In this document: positions 8,773 to 17,769 of the stretch, in pieces
Layout: each line of letters starts with the position of its first letter
Position numbering within the stretch: the first letter of the stretch is position 1
DNA from: Capsulimonadaceae bacterium
GTDB taxonomy: Bacteria; Armatimonadota; Armatimonadia; Armatimonadales; Capsulimonadaceae
Reading direction: 5' to 3'
NCBI GenBank assembly: GCA_031292625.1
Contig: JARLGU010000056.1
Coordinates: forward strand, 1-64,000
DNA: 64,000 bases
Translations under genes and position numbers: made by a program
The notes under the pieces: generated by a model
The model's database searches: none
What the model was told of the DNA's origin: nothing
What the model saw: the letters and a program-made list of their open reading frames with translations, nothing else

Positions 8773-10899
8773 TTACGGCAGCTTTACCGGATCGTTGGTT
8801 GACTCATCGACCGGTTGAAACGTTTGGCTTGCGGCGAGCTTAATCCACGCTTTATCGCCATAAACGCCAGCCTGGGTCGCGTCGAACGGCACAAAGCCGG
8901 CTTGGGCGACGGGCGAACCTGGCTTGAAGCGGAAGTCGAAACGGGCGGCATCGACGAATAGCGGGTCGGCGATAATGGATCCTTTGTCGTTGCCAAGCGC
9001 TTGCCAGGCTGGAAGATCCTTCTCATCGAAGGAGACGGGTTGCGGCGCAGTCGACCAGTAGACATTGTGGTCAAGTTCGTAGCCGCCATCGTTCCAATGG
9101 AGTGTCGTGTAGAACTTGCTGTCAGACGCATAGAAGACGTTGTTGCTCAGGCGAAACGAGACGTGATCCTCAACGCGGCTGCGCCGGACTTCGCCTTCGT
9201 GATCGAGCGCGAAGATGTTGTTGCGGACGACATTGTCCCGGCCGTAGTGCTGGTGGAATCCGGCGCTGCCATTGTGGTACACGAGATTGTCCTCGAGGAC
9301 AATCTGGCTGCTTCCTTCATCCGTATATAGCCCCCAGCCTCCGTATTCAGCTGAGAATACGTCGTGGATGACATTGTGATCCACAACCGTGCCGGGCGAG
9401 ATGCCAAGGGTATAAACGCCGCCCATATCCGATAGGACGCGCCATCCGAGATGGTGGATGTGGTTGTAGGATATCTTGTTGCCCGTCGCAAGACTATGTC
9501 CATATCCCCAGGTCCAGCCGGCGGACACTCCTGTATAGAATAGGTCCGCGATTTCGTTGTGCGTGACCGAGTTGTTGCCGCTCTGCGTAATGAATACGCC
9601 GGCGGCACAAGGAAAGACTCTGCCTCCGTGGCGGATGATGCAATTGTCGACCGTGATGCGTTGTGTCCGTAGCGCTTCCTCGCGCTCCATGCGCGTTTCG
9701 CCGATGCGCACTCCGCCTGCTCCCAGATCGTGCAAATGGCAGCGCCGCACATCGTTATCCATACAGGCATCTCGAAACCACACGGCGTACGTGCCGATAT
9801 GGGCGATTTCACAGTCTTCGAGGGATATGGAGCGCGCTCCGTCCGCCGTCACGACCGCGCCGATGTTCGCCGCCGCCTGCATGGGATCGAAGCCTCCGGA
9901 GGTCATCGAACTGCCCGCGTGCTGGAAGGAGAGGCCGGTGAACTTGATATTCTCGACCCAGCGTCCGCTCTTTGGATCGCCGCTAAGGGTGAGCAGGTTA
10001 TCCAGAACAGGGGCGACGATGCTCGCGGTGTTGATCGTCTCGCCGGGCAATGGATAATAGGAGAGGACGCCGTTGGACGCGAGCGTCCAGTCTCCTGGCC
10101 GAGTCAGGGCGGTCGGGACGTTTTCGAGATAGAAGCGCGTATCGTGCTGCATGGGGCCCGATGTCTTGATGGAGCGGCCCGTAAAGACAAGCTTTCCTGC
10201 TGTAACGTCCACGGCGCTAAGATTGTGAATCGTGTTGTTCCAAGCGTGGAACGCGACGAGGCGAATGTTCCTAATCTGATCCGCTGTCAGACTCGCGAGA
10301 GCCGCGATGGATTCCGGAGCGACCGTGACCGTAATCGTCGCCGTTTTGGACGAAGCGCCGGGTTCAAGTTCTTCTTGGATTGTTGCAACGTGGAGGAAGC
10401 CATCCACGGGAAGCCGTGCGCGCGTGGCGCGCTGTCCGTTAACCCAGAGTTGATCGAATGTCCATGAGCCGTTCGCGACATCCGGGAGGGATGCTCGCCA
10501 TATGCCGTCCTTGCCGAGGTTGAAGCCGTTAATCGTTCGGCCGCCGCTTATTACGGGGTGGGCGGCGCGCGCCGCCTGGTAGGTGACCGGCGCAGTCGTT
10601 GTTCCGCTGTCCTCGGGGGTTAGCGTGAGCGGTTCGGTCAGCGTATATTCGCCATCCGCGATCGTGATCGAAACCGGATTACTGCCGGGGGCGGTCGACC
10701 GGAAGCGTCGAACGGCGTCGCGGGCGCCGGCAAGCGACGCGAGAGGGCCGTCGGTGCGCGATGCGTTGGGCGTTGCGCGCCGTCCGCTCCATCGGTCTTC
10801 GCCTCCAGGGGCGACATAGAGCTTCAGGGCGTCGGACGCCGATGCGGCTGCGGGAATAGCGCAGAGGGCGAGGACAAGGATTGCAAAGGTTGGGTGCAT
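8773..10899 (-). CDS. Secreted right-handed parallel beta-helix protein, GH141-like polysaccharide-active enzyme
   Basis: 708 residues with a signal peptide ([21 protein letters not shown]). Mature residues begin [16 protein letters not shown], and [15 protein letters not shown] follows. This opening is typical of large beta-helix proteins related to GH141 fucosidase/xylanase. An insertion of beta-sandwich type spans about residues 110-330. From about 340 on, many short repeated coils are rich in Asn/His/Gly (for example [39 protein letters not shown]), the pattern of a pectin-lyase-like solenoid. The substrate is a guess: plant or microbial polysaccharide. It is a single gene. Confidence 0.75.
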   Translation of the reverse strand: MHPTFAILVLALCAIPAAASASDALKLYVAPGGEDRWSGRRATPNASRTDGPLASLAGARDAVRRFRSTAPGSNPVSITIADGEYTLTEPLTLTPEDSGTTTAPVTYQAARAAHPVISGGRTINGFNLGKDGIWRASLPDVANGSWTFDQLWVNGQRATRARLPVDGFLHVATIQEELEPGASSKTATITVTVAPESIAALASLTADQIRNIRLVAFHAWNNTIHNLSAVDVTAGKLVFTGRSIKTSGPMQHDTRFYLENVPTALTRPGDWTLASNGVLSYYPLPGETINTASIVAPVLDNLLTLSGDPKSGRWVENIKFTGLSFQHAGSSMTSGGFDPMQAAANIGAVVTADGARSISLEDCEIAHIGTYAVWFRDACMDNDVRRCHLHDLGAGGVRIGETRMEREEALRTQRITVDNCIIRHGGRVFPCAAGVFITQSGNNSVTHNEIADLFYTGVSAGWTWGYGHSLATGNKISYNHIHHLGWRVLSDMGGVYTLGISPGTVVDHNVIHDVFSAEYGGWGLYTDEGSSQIVLEDNLVYHNGSAGFHQHYGRDNVVRNNIFALDHEGEVRRSRVEDHVSFRLSNNVFYASDSKFYTTLHWNDGGYELDHNVYWSTAPQPVSFDEKDLPAWQALGNDKGSIIADPLFVDAARFDFRFKPGSPVAQAGFVPFDATQAGVYGDKAWIKLAASQTFQPVDESTNDPVKLP

Positions 10900-10999
10900 G
10901 GTATTGGCATTCCGGAGCGGATGGACTTAGGGTCTGGGGAGCAGCTCGTCGTTCGGTCTCCTCTTCTAGGGACGCAGAGGAGACCGATTCGTACGAATC

Positions 11000-12271
11000 T
11001 CAGGACTTTTTGGCGGGTGAGATCTGGAATTTGAGGACGTTGGCTCTGCCGCTTGTAACGTCGAATATCTTGCCGTTGTTGAAGTTGATGACGATGGCAT
11101 CGCGCCAACCGTGAACTCGACGCGAGGGGGCCGTGAAGCCGAACGACTGTCCGTCGGCTGCGAATTGCGGTTGAGCGGTCGGTCCGTTTAAGTGGAGCGG
11201 TCCTGGGGCTCCCGTGGCCTGAACAACGGATTGAATGCCAAGGTAGTGCCAGATATCGGCGTCGGCTCCGGGCCATGTCTCGTAGGCAATGTAGAGGCTG
11301 TTCGGAGAGATGACGGGGTTTTGCGGACCGGCGCCAGGCTTCTTCGATATGCCGACTGGCGCAAATGACGTCTGAATGGATCCATCGACGCCAAAGCTGA
11401 AGATCCCCGATTTAGGGAAGTTCTTCGGAAGCGGGGGAAACACAACGCCGGGCGGCATTTGAAGCGAGGCCATTGCTTCCGCTGGGGGCCGGATCCCCGT
11501 CGCGTTTAACAGCGCGACGAGAAGATGGCTGGCATCCGGAGCCCAGGCTACCGATACGTCGGACGCGGTGGCGACTGGGACGGGGTCCGTCAGCGATCCG
11601 CCGGCCAGGGAAAGCTGCTGGATATTATTGTCGCCCTGCTGAACGGCGGCGATGAGCGTGCCGTTCTGCCCTGCCACAGGCGCCCACGCGAAGGATGTGA
11701 CCGGTTCCCGCTGGGACGATGCCGAGTCGGCGTCGGCGCCCTGATGGGGGATCGGCAGGAGAACGTCCTGGCTTCGCGTTTCCAGGTTGAATACGGTAAG
11801 CGCGCCGCGGCTGATAAACGCAATCTGCTTGCCATCGGGCGAATATTTGGGAGAACTCTTGGCTTCGCTGCCGATCGTGATTGCCTCCGGTTGCGTGCCG
11901 TCGGCGTTCATGATCCAGACCTGTGGCGAGCCCGTTCGGTCGGAGACGAATACGATCTGGGAGCCGTCGGGCGAGAAAGACGGATCGGAATCGGTTTCGT
12001 TGCCTTTTGTCAGGCGCATCGGTCCCGTGCCATCGTTAGCGATTGTCCAGATGTGAGGGTGGTCGGGCGTTTTGGCTTGCTTCGGGTCAGGGTTGGTATC
12101 CGAGAGAAAAAGGAGCCTGCCTGACGTGTCGATAAAAGGACGCCGGCTTTTTGAGTTGCCAATGAAGTAGGCAACAACGAGCAATACGACCACGGCAACG
12201 ATGATGAGAGCTTTTCGGGCTATCGGGGTCACGCGTAACTCCTTCGCCGGTTGTACACGAGGTTGTCTCAC
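11000..12271 (-). CDS. Membrane-anchored TolB-like (PD40) beta-propeller protein
   Basis: 423 residues. A short cytoplasmic N-terminus and one membrane helix (about 20-40, ALIIVAVVVLLVVAYFIGN) are followed by an extracytoplasmic propeller. PD40 repeats are clear in the first half: DSDPSFSPDGSQIVFVSDR, SSPKYSPDGKQIAFIS, and the intervening 'IWTIANDGTGPMRLT'. The second half is less regular. Proteins of this type act as scaffolds or signalling modules; no enzyme motif is seen. ATG 12271 gives the complete helix, though a GTG start at residue 14 would also keep it. The gene ends 100 bases before the beta-helix gene start, so the two may share a transcript. Confidence 0.75.
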   Translation of the reverse strand: MRQPRVQPAKELRVTPIARKALIIVAVVVLLVVAYFIGNSKSRRPFIDTSGRLLFLSDTNPDPKQAKTPDHPHIWTIANDGTGPMRLTKGNETDSDPSFSPDGSQIVFVSDRTGSPQVWIMNADGTQPEAITIGSEAKSSPKYSPDGKQIAFISRGALTVFNLETRSQDVLLPIPHQGADADSASSQREPVTSFAWAPVAGQNGTLIAAVQQGDNNIQQLSLAGGSLTDPVPVATASDVSVAWAPDASHLLVALLNATGIRPPAEAMASLQMPPGVVFPPLPKNFPKSGIFSFGVDGSIQTSFAPVGISKKPGAGPQNPVISPNSLYIAYETWPGADADIWHYLGIQSVVQATGAPGPLHLNGPTAQPQFAADGQSFGFTAPSRRVHGWRDAIVINFNNGKIFDVTSGRANVLKFQISPAKKS

Positions 12272-12577
12272 TCGCGGTCCGGCAATCTTGATAAGTCGTT
12301 ACTAACCACGGCCCGCCATGCCATTATGCGGGCTTGGGTCTTGCGATGGGCCAGGCCACGGCGAACATTGAGGGTTCGCTCTGACCTTTTTCATCTGCGA
12401 GAGTATAGTTAGACGCTTGTATTAAGATACCTTGCTCCGGCCATAAATCGGGTGCGAATCGAGATTGCGGCGCGCTGCGTCAGTCCTGGATCGAAGCGTT
12501 CAGGACACGTCAATCCGCAGATTCGTCCTTTGGCCATTGGCCTTAGCCTGTACCCTGTTTACAAGTGTCAATTGCTC
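12272..12577. other. Divergent intergenic region
   Basis: The region upstream of both the TolB-like gene and the GAF gene. A small hairpin gcccgc...gcgggc lies near 12311-12333. No convincing ORF: the short open frames here lack ribosome sites and family features. The plus-strand promoter candidate at 12578 follows. Confidence 0.3.
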
Positions 12578-12606
12578 TTGACACTAACCTGCAATTGTGG
12601 CACAAT
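12578..12606 (+). promoter_or_regulatory. Sigma-70-type promoter candidate for the GAF protein
   Basis: TTGACA at 12578-12583, a 17-base spacer, then cacaat at 12601-12606 (4 of 6 to TATAAT). It points to the multi-GAF gene and implies a leader of about 175 bases in which no gene is seen. Confidence 0.5.
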
Positions 12607-12786
12607 CAACCGGTCGAAAAGGTGCATAAATGCGATCGCCGCTGGCGTGTTGTTGCGGGCGAGAAGCCGAACATGCGATTTATTTATCGTTCCATCGCGC
12701 ACCTGTATTTTTGGATCAACGTTGCATCCGGTTACGGCGCATGCGCCGGGAAGCATTAGAAGGAACCGCACCAGAGCGTTTCACCA

Positions 12787-15447
12787 TTGACACCCTCAGG
12801 AACTGACAATCCTGTATCCGCGCCGCCCATCGCTCGCCAGATCGATGCCGCTATGCGCGTCCTTGAAGACGACCAGTTGATTGCGCTCCACGAGGCCGTC
12901 CGCACCCTCACGCGCGACCAGAGTTTAGCAGCGGCTCTGCGTCTCATCGCTGAAAAGGCCCGCCAGCTTACCCTTGGCGAAAGCGCCGCGGTCTGTCTTC
13001 TCGACAGCAAGCGCGAATACCTCGATTTTACCGCCGTCGCCGGACGCGCCGCGACGGAAATGGTTGGACAAACAGTGCGCGTCTCCGACGCTTTGACGGG
13101 CCACACGGCCCTGACTGGCGAACCCCTCCTCGCCTACAATCCCGCGCAGGCGAGACCGGTAGACGATCTCGGCAAGCATCCGCATCCGCTTCCGCCTCGC
13201 GAAGCCGAGGCTTTCATTGCGAGCGGAGGCGTGCGCTCCGCAGCCATCGTGCCGATATTCGGGGCCGCGGGAAGCGTCGGATCCATCGGCGCCATTGACC
13301 GCATTGACGGCGAATCGTTCACTGGCAAGGATCTGCTGATCCTTCACATCCTTGCGTCGACCGCCTCGGCCGCCATCCAGCAGCAAACTCTGCGGCGCGC
13401 GAGCGCCTCCGCTATTCGCGAACGAGATGTCTTGCAAGAGGCAGCGCGCGCGACGACTTCCAGTCTCAATGTTCAGACGATCCTCGATGGGGTTCTTGCG
13501 ACGCTCGCACGAAGCATCGACATGTTCGCCTCATGCGTATTCTTGCTCAATGACGAGCGCACCCACCTGTTTATCGCCGCCGACCACGGTTTGACCGACG
13601 AAGATCGAGAGATCCAGCTCCTTACGGACGGCAAGCTAGCTTCGGCTGCTTTGGCATCGGGGAACGCGTTCATTGTCTCGGAGCCTGATACCGATCCTCG
13701 CTTTGAGCAGATATTCCCTGGCGATCGCCCGCAACCTCTTTCGTGGATTATCGCGCCGCTTGTCTCGCGCGAAAACCAGATGGGACTGCTTGTGATCGGC
13801 TCGCTCGCCAGGAATGCGTATGCGCTTGAGGATCTCCGGCTTGCATCGTCGGTTGCGAGTCTCGCCGCGGTCGCGATGGAGAATGCGGAACTGTACGAGG
13901 ACGCAACGCGTCGCACGGAAGAAGCGACGGCGATCTACGAGCTTTCGCAGGCTGTCAATACGAACCTCAACCTTCATCGGGTTTTGAACTTTGTCGCGGA
14001 TAGCGTCCTGGCCCTTCTGCATGTTGACAAGTTCGCGCTTTTCTTACACAACCCGCAAAAGCAATGCCTTGAAATCAAGGTTGCGCGAAATATCCGGCGG
14101 CAGGCTGTCCACGAGATGCGTCCGGATCGGACGGCCGGCGGCATTGCCTGGTGGGTTTTCGAATACGAAACTCCGACAGCGGTTCAGAGCGTCGAGGCCG
14201 ATCATCGCAACCGGAGCCTTCCGATCGACCAGGAAGGCGTCGCCTCGCTCGTTAGCGTTCCGCTTCAGGCGGGCGACGACGTGATTGGCGTCATACACGC
14301 GATGTCGACCCGCCGCCGTTCGTTTACGGTCCGCGAGATGGAGTTGCTGTACACCATCGCCAACCAGGTTGGCGTCGCTATTTCCAACATCCAAATCATC
14401 GAAGACACGCGGCAGAAGTCGGAAGAGCTGCGCAGGGCGTCCCGGCGCGTGGCGCGAGCGCTTGGGACGCGAGGCGACATCGCGCAGACCGGACAAACGA
14501 TCGTGGATCTGGCCGCGGAGATCGTTCGCGCGGACAAGTGTTTGCTTTACGCCGTGGATTCGTCTGCGGGGGAACTCATTCTTCGCGCTGCGCACGGAGT
14601 GAAATTGCCGTCCGAAATTCAGGCGTGCCGGAGGGACGATGCGGGTCGTGAGACCAGCGCCTATTCCATTCTGCGCAAGGCGCGCTCGATTGTTGCCGAA
14701 GATCCGGCCCACGACAGCCGGTTTGTTCCGCCGCCCGAGTTCGCGGCTCAACTGAGTAGATCCGGAGTTTATATTGGGTTGCCGTTGAAGATTGGGGCTG
14801 GCGTCGTTGGCGTCCTTGAGGTGTACCTTCGCGATGCGCGCTCTATCCCGACTGACGAGTTGCGTCAATATGTGGCGTTTACGGCCCACGCGGCTGTTGC
14901 GCTGCAAAATGCGCTCCTCGTCGGCGAAGCTGGGCGGCGCAAGCAAGACCTCGATCTCCTCGTCCGCCTCGCTCAGGTGATTGCGGAGGGAGCGCGCGAA
15001 GAGCTCGCGGCAGATGTGCTTGCGCTTCTCATTTCCACACTTGGCGCGGACGGGGCGCTTCTTCTTGTAAAGCCCGCCGCACGCACGCGTCCCCTCCGCG
15101 ACACGACGGCTGGCACGGCTGGCGCGCCCGGAGTCCGGGACGGTCTGCTTGCTCTTGGGCGGTGGTCCGGTGAACATGAGGCGACCATTGCGTACAGGCC
15201 CGGCGACGTCGAAGGCGGCACGGAAGACTGGCGCTCGATCTTAGCCTACCATACGGCCTTGAGCGATCGCCCCTTCATCGCGGCGCCGATGCTTGGCGGG
15301 GCTCTCTGCCTCATAAGGATTCAGTCGCCGGCACACTTTGACGCCAACGACGTTCAGATTGTCGAGACCGTTGCGCGGGTTCTTGGTCCGGCCGCAATAA
15401 AGGCCGCCGGGACCGCCAGCGAACCTGCTCGTCCCCCCGTCGCTTGA
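12787..15447 (+). CDS. Multi-GAF-domain protein without an output domain
   Basis: 886 residues composed almost entirely of consecutive GAF-type domains, roughly 35-190, 205-365, 380-545, 560-715 and a weaker one 735-870. Repeated features include VSIVPLxAGDDVIGV-type and GLPLKIGAGVVGVLEV segments, each followed by AAVALQNA / VGVAISN helices. GAF domains bind cyclic nucleotides, tetrapyrroles or other small ligands. No kinase, cyclase, HD-GYP, EAL or DNA-binding domain is visible, and no membrane segment. The start is uncertain: TTG 12787 has no good ribosome site nearby, and ATG 12853 would remove 22 residues. The C-terminal stop overlaps a TTG that begins an antitoxin fragment. Confidence 0.8.
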   Translation: MTPSGTDNPVSAPPIARQIDAAMRVLEDDQLIALHEAVRTLTRDQSLAAALRLIAEKARQLTLGESAAVCLLDSKREYLDFTAVAGRAATEMVGQTVRVSDALTGHTALTGEPLLAYNPAQARPVDDLGKHPHPLPPREAEAFIASGGVRSAAIVPIFGAAGSVGSIGAIDRIDGESFTGKDLLILHILASTASAAIQQQTLRRASASAIRERDVLQEAARATTSSLNVQTILDGVLATLARSIDMFASCVFLLNDERTHLFIAADHGLTDEDREIQLLTDGKLASAALASGNAFIVSEPDTDPRFEQIFPGDRPQPLSWIIAPLVSRENQMGLLVIGSLARNAYALEDLRLASSVASLAAVAMENAELYEDATRRTEEATAIYELSQAVNTNLNLHRVLNFVADSVLALLHVDKFALFLHNPQKQCLEIKVARNIRRQAVHEMRPDRTAGGIAWWVFEYETPTAVQSVEADHRNRSLPIDQEGVASLVSVPLQAGDDVIGVIHAMSTRRRSFTVREMELLYTIANQVGVAISNIQIIEDTRQKSEELRRASRRVARALGTRGDIAQTGQTIVDLAAEIVRADKCLLYAVDSSAGELILRAAHGVKLPSEIQACRRDDAGRETSAYSILRKARSIVAEDPAHDSRFVPPPEFAAQLSRSGVYIGLPLKIGAGVVGVLEVYLRDARSIPTDELRQYVAFTAHAAVALQNALLVGEAGRRKQDLDLLVRLAQVIAEGAREELAADVLALLISTLGADGALLLVKPAARTRPLRDTTAGTAGAPGVRDGLLALGRWSGEHEATIAYRPGDVEGGTEDWRSILAYHTALSDRPFIAAPMLGGALCLIRIQSPAHFDANDVQIVETVARVLGPAAIKAAGTASEPARPPVA

Positions 15448-15551
15448 TCCTCTACGTCTGGCGAGCAATGCGTGCCAATGCAAACGGCGGCGTTACGGAG
15501 ATCGCCGCTAAGAGCCGCCATGGCAGGGAGAGCCGTCATACCAGCTTCTGA
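15444..15551 (+). pseudogene. Remnant of a HigA-like antitoxin gene
   Basis: A short frame reads LYVWRAMRANANGGVTEIAAKSRHGRESR then stops. It parallels the middle of the intact antitoxin at 17392-17709 (LYALREVAIANGGVSEIAAKSRHGRES). The DNA is nearly identical only over 15480-15534 (54 of 55 bases); flanks match weakly at protein level. It lacks the N-terminus and C-terminus of the family, so it is a fragment. Confidence 0.6.
15480..15534 (+). repeat. 55-bp direct repeat, left copy
   Basis: It begins gcaaacggcggcgtta and ends cagggagagcc. It matches 17527-17581 at 54 of 55 positions (a/t at position 15). The pair brackets the methyltransferase, EreA-like and toxin genes, 2.05 kb apart. Confidence 0.85.
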
Positions 15552-15667
15552 TGGCGATTCGATTGGCTTCATGTCATTTTCCCTGGAACCATGCTGATTG
15601 CGCCTCTACGCTTTGTGGCAAGCGGCTATCTGAACATGGCAAGAGTATATTGGACGAGTGACGAACG
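15552..15667. other. Short intergenic spacer before the methyltransferase
   Basis: 116 bases with no recognised gene. An AT-richer stretch (agagtatattgg) just before 15660 could hold a -10, but no matching -35 was convincing. Confidence 0.25.
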
Positions 15668-16438
15668 ATGAACAATCCTACCGACTACTCTATCCGCGAA
15701 CACATCTTGTCCCTCGTCGACTGGTCGAACGTCTCCTCCGTCCTCGATCTCGGTTGCGGCAGTGGCGACGATCTGCGAGAGATCGCGGTGCTGACGTACA
15801 GCAACGCGCGCCTCGTTGGAGTGGACACCAACGAGAAGGCTATCGAAGTTGCACGGGAACAATCGCAGGGCGACGAGCGGTTGACGTTCATCGCCGCCGA
15901 CGCCGCAAACGGACTGCCTTTCGATGCCAATTCGTTCGATGTCGTTTTCTCCAAGAATCTTTTGGAGTGCATCGTCGACAAGGATGCGCATCTCATGGAA
16001 ATCCATCGCGTGCTTCCACCGGGCGGCACGGTGTTGTGTGCGCACTACGACTGGGATTCCCAACTGATCGACGGCGAGGACAAAGAACTCGTGCGCAAGA
16101 TAGTCTACACGTTCGCCGATTGGAAGCAGGCGTGGATGACCGACAGCGACGGATGGATGGGCAGACGATTGTGGCGGACGTTCCAACGCAGCGGCTTGTT
16201 TCAGGGCGCTGTCAATGCGAAAACGCTCATCGAAACAGAGTTCGTTCCAGGTGCCTACGCCTGGGACAGGATCAACGATTTTCGCGCTTTGGTACATCGC
16301 GGCATGGTCTCGGCGGAGGAGTTCGAGCGGTTCTACCGCGACATCGAGCAATTGGCCGAGCGCGGCGAATATCTTTACAGCATCACGATGTTCGTGTATG
16401 TCGGGGAAGCGATTGTATCGCAAGGAAAGTCGCTTTGA
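15668..16438 (+). CDS. Class I SAM-dependent methyltransferase
   Basis: 256 residues. The SAM-binding motif I is VLDLGCGSGDD (about 25-35), the motif II acid is in LVGVDTNEKAIE, then FIAADAANGLPFDANSFDVVFSKNLLECI and RVLPPGGTVLCAHYDW. This is the UbiE/Methyltransf_11 layout; the substrate cannot be predicted. Start ATG 15668. Its stop overlaps the TTG start of the next gene, so the two are translationally coupled. Codon usage looks less GC-biased than the flagellar genes, consistent with transfer. It belongs to the islet bracketed by 55-bp repeats. Confidence 0.85.
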   Translation: MNNPTDYSIREHILSLVDWSNVSSVLDLGCGSGDDLREIAVLTYSNARLVGVDTNEKAIEVAREQSQGDERLTFIAADAANGLPFDANSFDVVFSKNLLECIVDKDAHLMEIHRVLPPGGTVLCAHYDWDSQLIDGEDKELVRKIVYTFADWKQAWMTDSDGWMGRRLWRTFQRSGLFQGAVNAKTLIETEFVPGAYAWDRINDFRALVHRGMVSAEEFERFYRDIEQLAERGEYLYSITMFVYVGEAIVSQGKSL

Positions 16439-17184
16439 TTGAGCATATCCAACCGTACCAGCTTCCATTCTCCGCGCAGGAGCCTTTGCTCAACCTTGCC
16501 GCCGAAAGCGACTTCTTGATACTCGGCGAGCCGCATGGCACCCAAGAAGTTCCTCGGCTGGTTCTGGCACTCCTTCCTGAACTTCAGCAGATCGGTTTCG
16601 GCGTTTTGGGACTGGAGATATCATCAGGGCAACGCGATCAGCTTGTCGCATGGTCCAAAGGCACTTGCGCACCGTCCGAATTGTTTTTTCGAGAAGTCAA
16701 ATACCAAGACGGTAGAGGCAATGTCCAAGTATTGTCGATGATTAAGTTGGCGATGCAATCAGGCTGGAACCTCGCCTGCTTTGATATAGACCTGGCCAAA
16801 TCCTGGGAACCTTGGAGCGCCAGGGATCATGGCATGGCCGAGAATCTTGTTACTCAGATGGCTGCTGGACCTCCACGAACGAAGGCACTCTGCATATGTG
16901 GGAATTGCCATTCACGCCTTCAGCATCAGCAACAATATCCTGAACTTTGGCCCTCGTTTGCGCACTATCTTCAAGAGGCAGTACCCCATCGAAAGGTCAA
17001 CACCTTGGATATTGTATTCGGGAGCGGCGCTGGCTTCAACATGGGAATAAAAGCAATAGGAGCGCGTTCAGCCAATATCTCAACAGAAGCAAGCTTCGTT
17101 CGATCCAGTGCATCTGGACACTCCGCGCAGTTGTTTCTACCTGTCGCGACGCCAGCGACTTTCCTGGATAACGACAGTCGATGA
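16435..17184 (+). CDS. EreA/ChaN-like (TIKI superfamily) hydrolase homologue
   Basis: 249 residues from TTG 16435, which overlaps the methyltransferase stop in a TTGA arrangement with aaggaaag about 7 bases upstream. The same frame is open much further upstream but antisense-like there, so the coupled start is preferred. Visible motifs: LILGEPHGT (E32, H34), LGLEIS (E61), SARDHGMAENLV (R130, D131) and GNCHSR (H159). These fit the fold shared by erythromycin esterase, ChaN and TIKI proteins. It is shorter than erythromycin esterase (about 400 residues), so drug hydrolysis should not be assumed. Together with the methyltransferase it might modify a small molecule, but this is inference. Confidence 0.65.
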   Translation: MIEHIQPYQLPFSAQEPLLNLAAESDFLILGEPHGTQEVPRLVLALLPELQQIGFGVLGLEISSGQRDQLVAWSKGTCAPSELFFREVKYQDGRGNVQVLSMIKLAMQSGWNLACFDIDLAKSWEPWSARDHGMAENLVTQMAAGPPRTKALCICGNCHSRLQHQQQYPELWPSFAHYLQEAVPHRKVNTLDIVFGSGAGFNMGIKAIGARSANISTEASFVRSSASGHSAQLFLPVATPATFLDNDSR

Positions 17185-17411
17185 TCTGCGAAGGACGACC
17201 GAGTGGCCGAATGGTCGATTGGAAAGACGTTGGCGAGGGAGTATTTGAACTTCGCTTGGATTTTGGTTCAGGCTATCGCGTTTACTACGGTAAGGTCGCG
17301 CGCATCTTGATCGTTCTTCTCGGAGGCGGCGACAAGAGCAGCCAACAAAGCGATATCGCGCGTGCGCAAAAGTTATGGAAAGAACTGAGAGATGAAATTC
17401 AGCAAGTTTGA
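17181..17411 (+). CDS. HigB/RelE-type toxin, probably 5'-truncated
   Basis: 76 residues. DWKDVGEGVFELRLDFGSGYRVYYG and LLGGGDKSSQQSDIARAQKLW are the central and C-terminal motifs of the COG3657 addiction-module killer family (RelE fold, mRNA interferase). Family members run about 95-105 residues; the N-terminal helix pair of about 25-30 residues is missing, and a stop lies four codons upstream of ATG 17181. The truncation point coincides with the end of the EreA-like gene. ATG 17211 is another possible start. Overlap with the antitoxin is 20 bases, as in intact modules. The product is likely inactive, or relies on another toxin copy. Confidence 0.7.
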   Translation: MICEGRPSGRMVDWKDVGEGVFELRLDFGSGYRVYYGKVARILIVLLGGGDKSSQQSDIARAQKLWKELRDEIQQV

Positions 17412-17709
17412 AGACCGTTTGCACGAGAAGCTGCGCGACGATGACTACGTCGTCGCGTATCTCGAAGCGGCATTGGAGAACGGCGGCGTCGATGAGTTTC
17501 TCTATGCGTTACGCGAGGTCGCCATAGCAAACGGCGGCGTTTCGGAGATCGCCGCTAAGAGCCGCCATGGCAGGGAGAGCCTCTACAAATCGCTGTCTCG
17601 GGACGGCAATCCGCGGATTAAGACCCTTGACGATATCCTGCATACGATGGGGCTGCGAATTGCGGTCACTCGCGAAGAAACGGATGAGCCGCTCGCTGCG
17701 AATGTGTAA
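17392..17709 (+). CDS. HigA-like antitoxin (addiction module antidote protein)
   Basis: 105 residues. The N-terminus (DDDYVVAYLEAALENG) and helix-turn-helix (GGVSEIAAKSRHGRESLYKSLS, read in two halves around position 50-70) are diagnostic of the COG3636 antidote family. The end, LDDILHTMGLRIAVTRE, is also typical. It is full length. In this family the antitoxin follows the toxin and represses the operon. It overlaps the toxin gene by 20 bases. Its helix-turn-helix coding DNA carries the right copy of the 55-bp direct repeat. Confidence 0.88.
   Translation: MKFSKFEDRLHEKLRDDDYVVAYLEAALENGGVDEFLYALREVAIANGGVSEIAAKSRHGRESLYKSLSRDGNPRIKTLDDILHTMGLRIAVTREETDEPLAANV
17527..17581 (+). repeat. 55-bp direct repeat, right copy (inside antitoxin gene)
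   Basis: Lies within the helix-turn-helix coding part of the antitoxin gene and matches 15480-15534 at 54 of 55 bases. Sequence identity ends abruptly on both sides. Confidence 0.85.
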
Positions 17710-17769
17710 CGCGATCGGGACGCCTGTCGTTACGTTTCCTAATCGCTGTGTCCTAACGCCGTAACCACC

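Noticed and set aside
12452..12790. Short ORFs upstream of the GAF gene
   Set aside because: No ribosome site or motif; they overlap the promoter candidate at 12578.
15658..16434. Upstream extension of the EreA-like gene through the methyltransferase
   Set aside because: Residues before 16435 are Arg-rich shadow sequence; the coupled TTG start has a good ribosome site.
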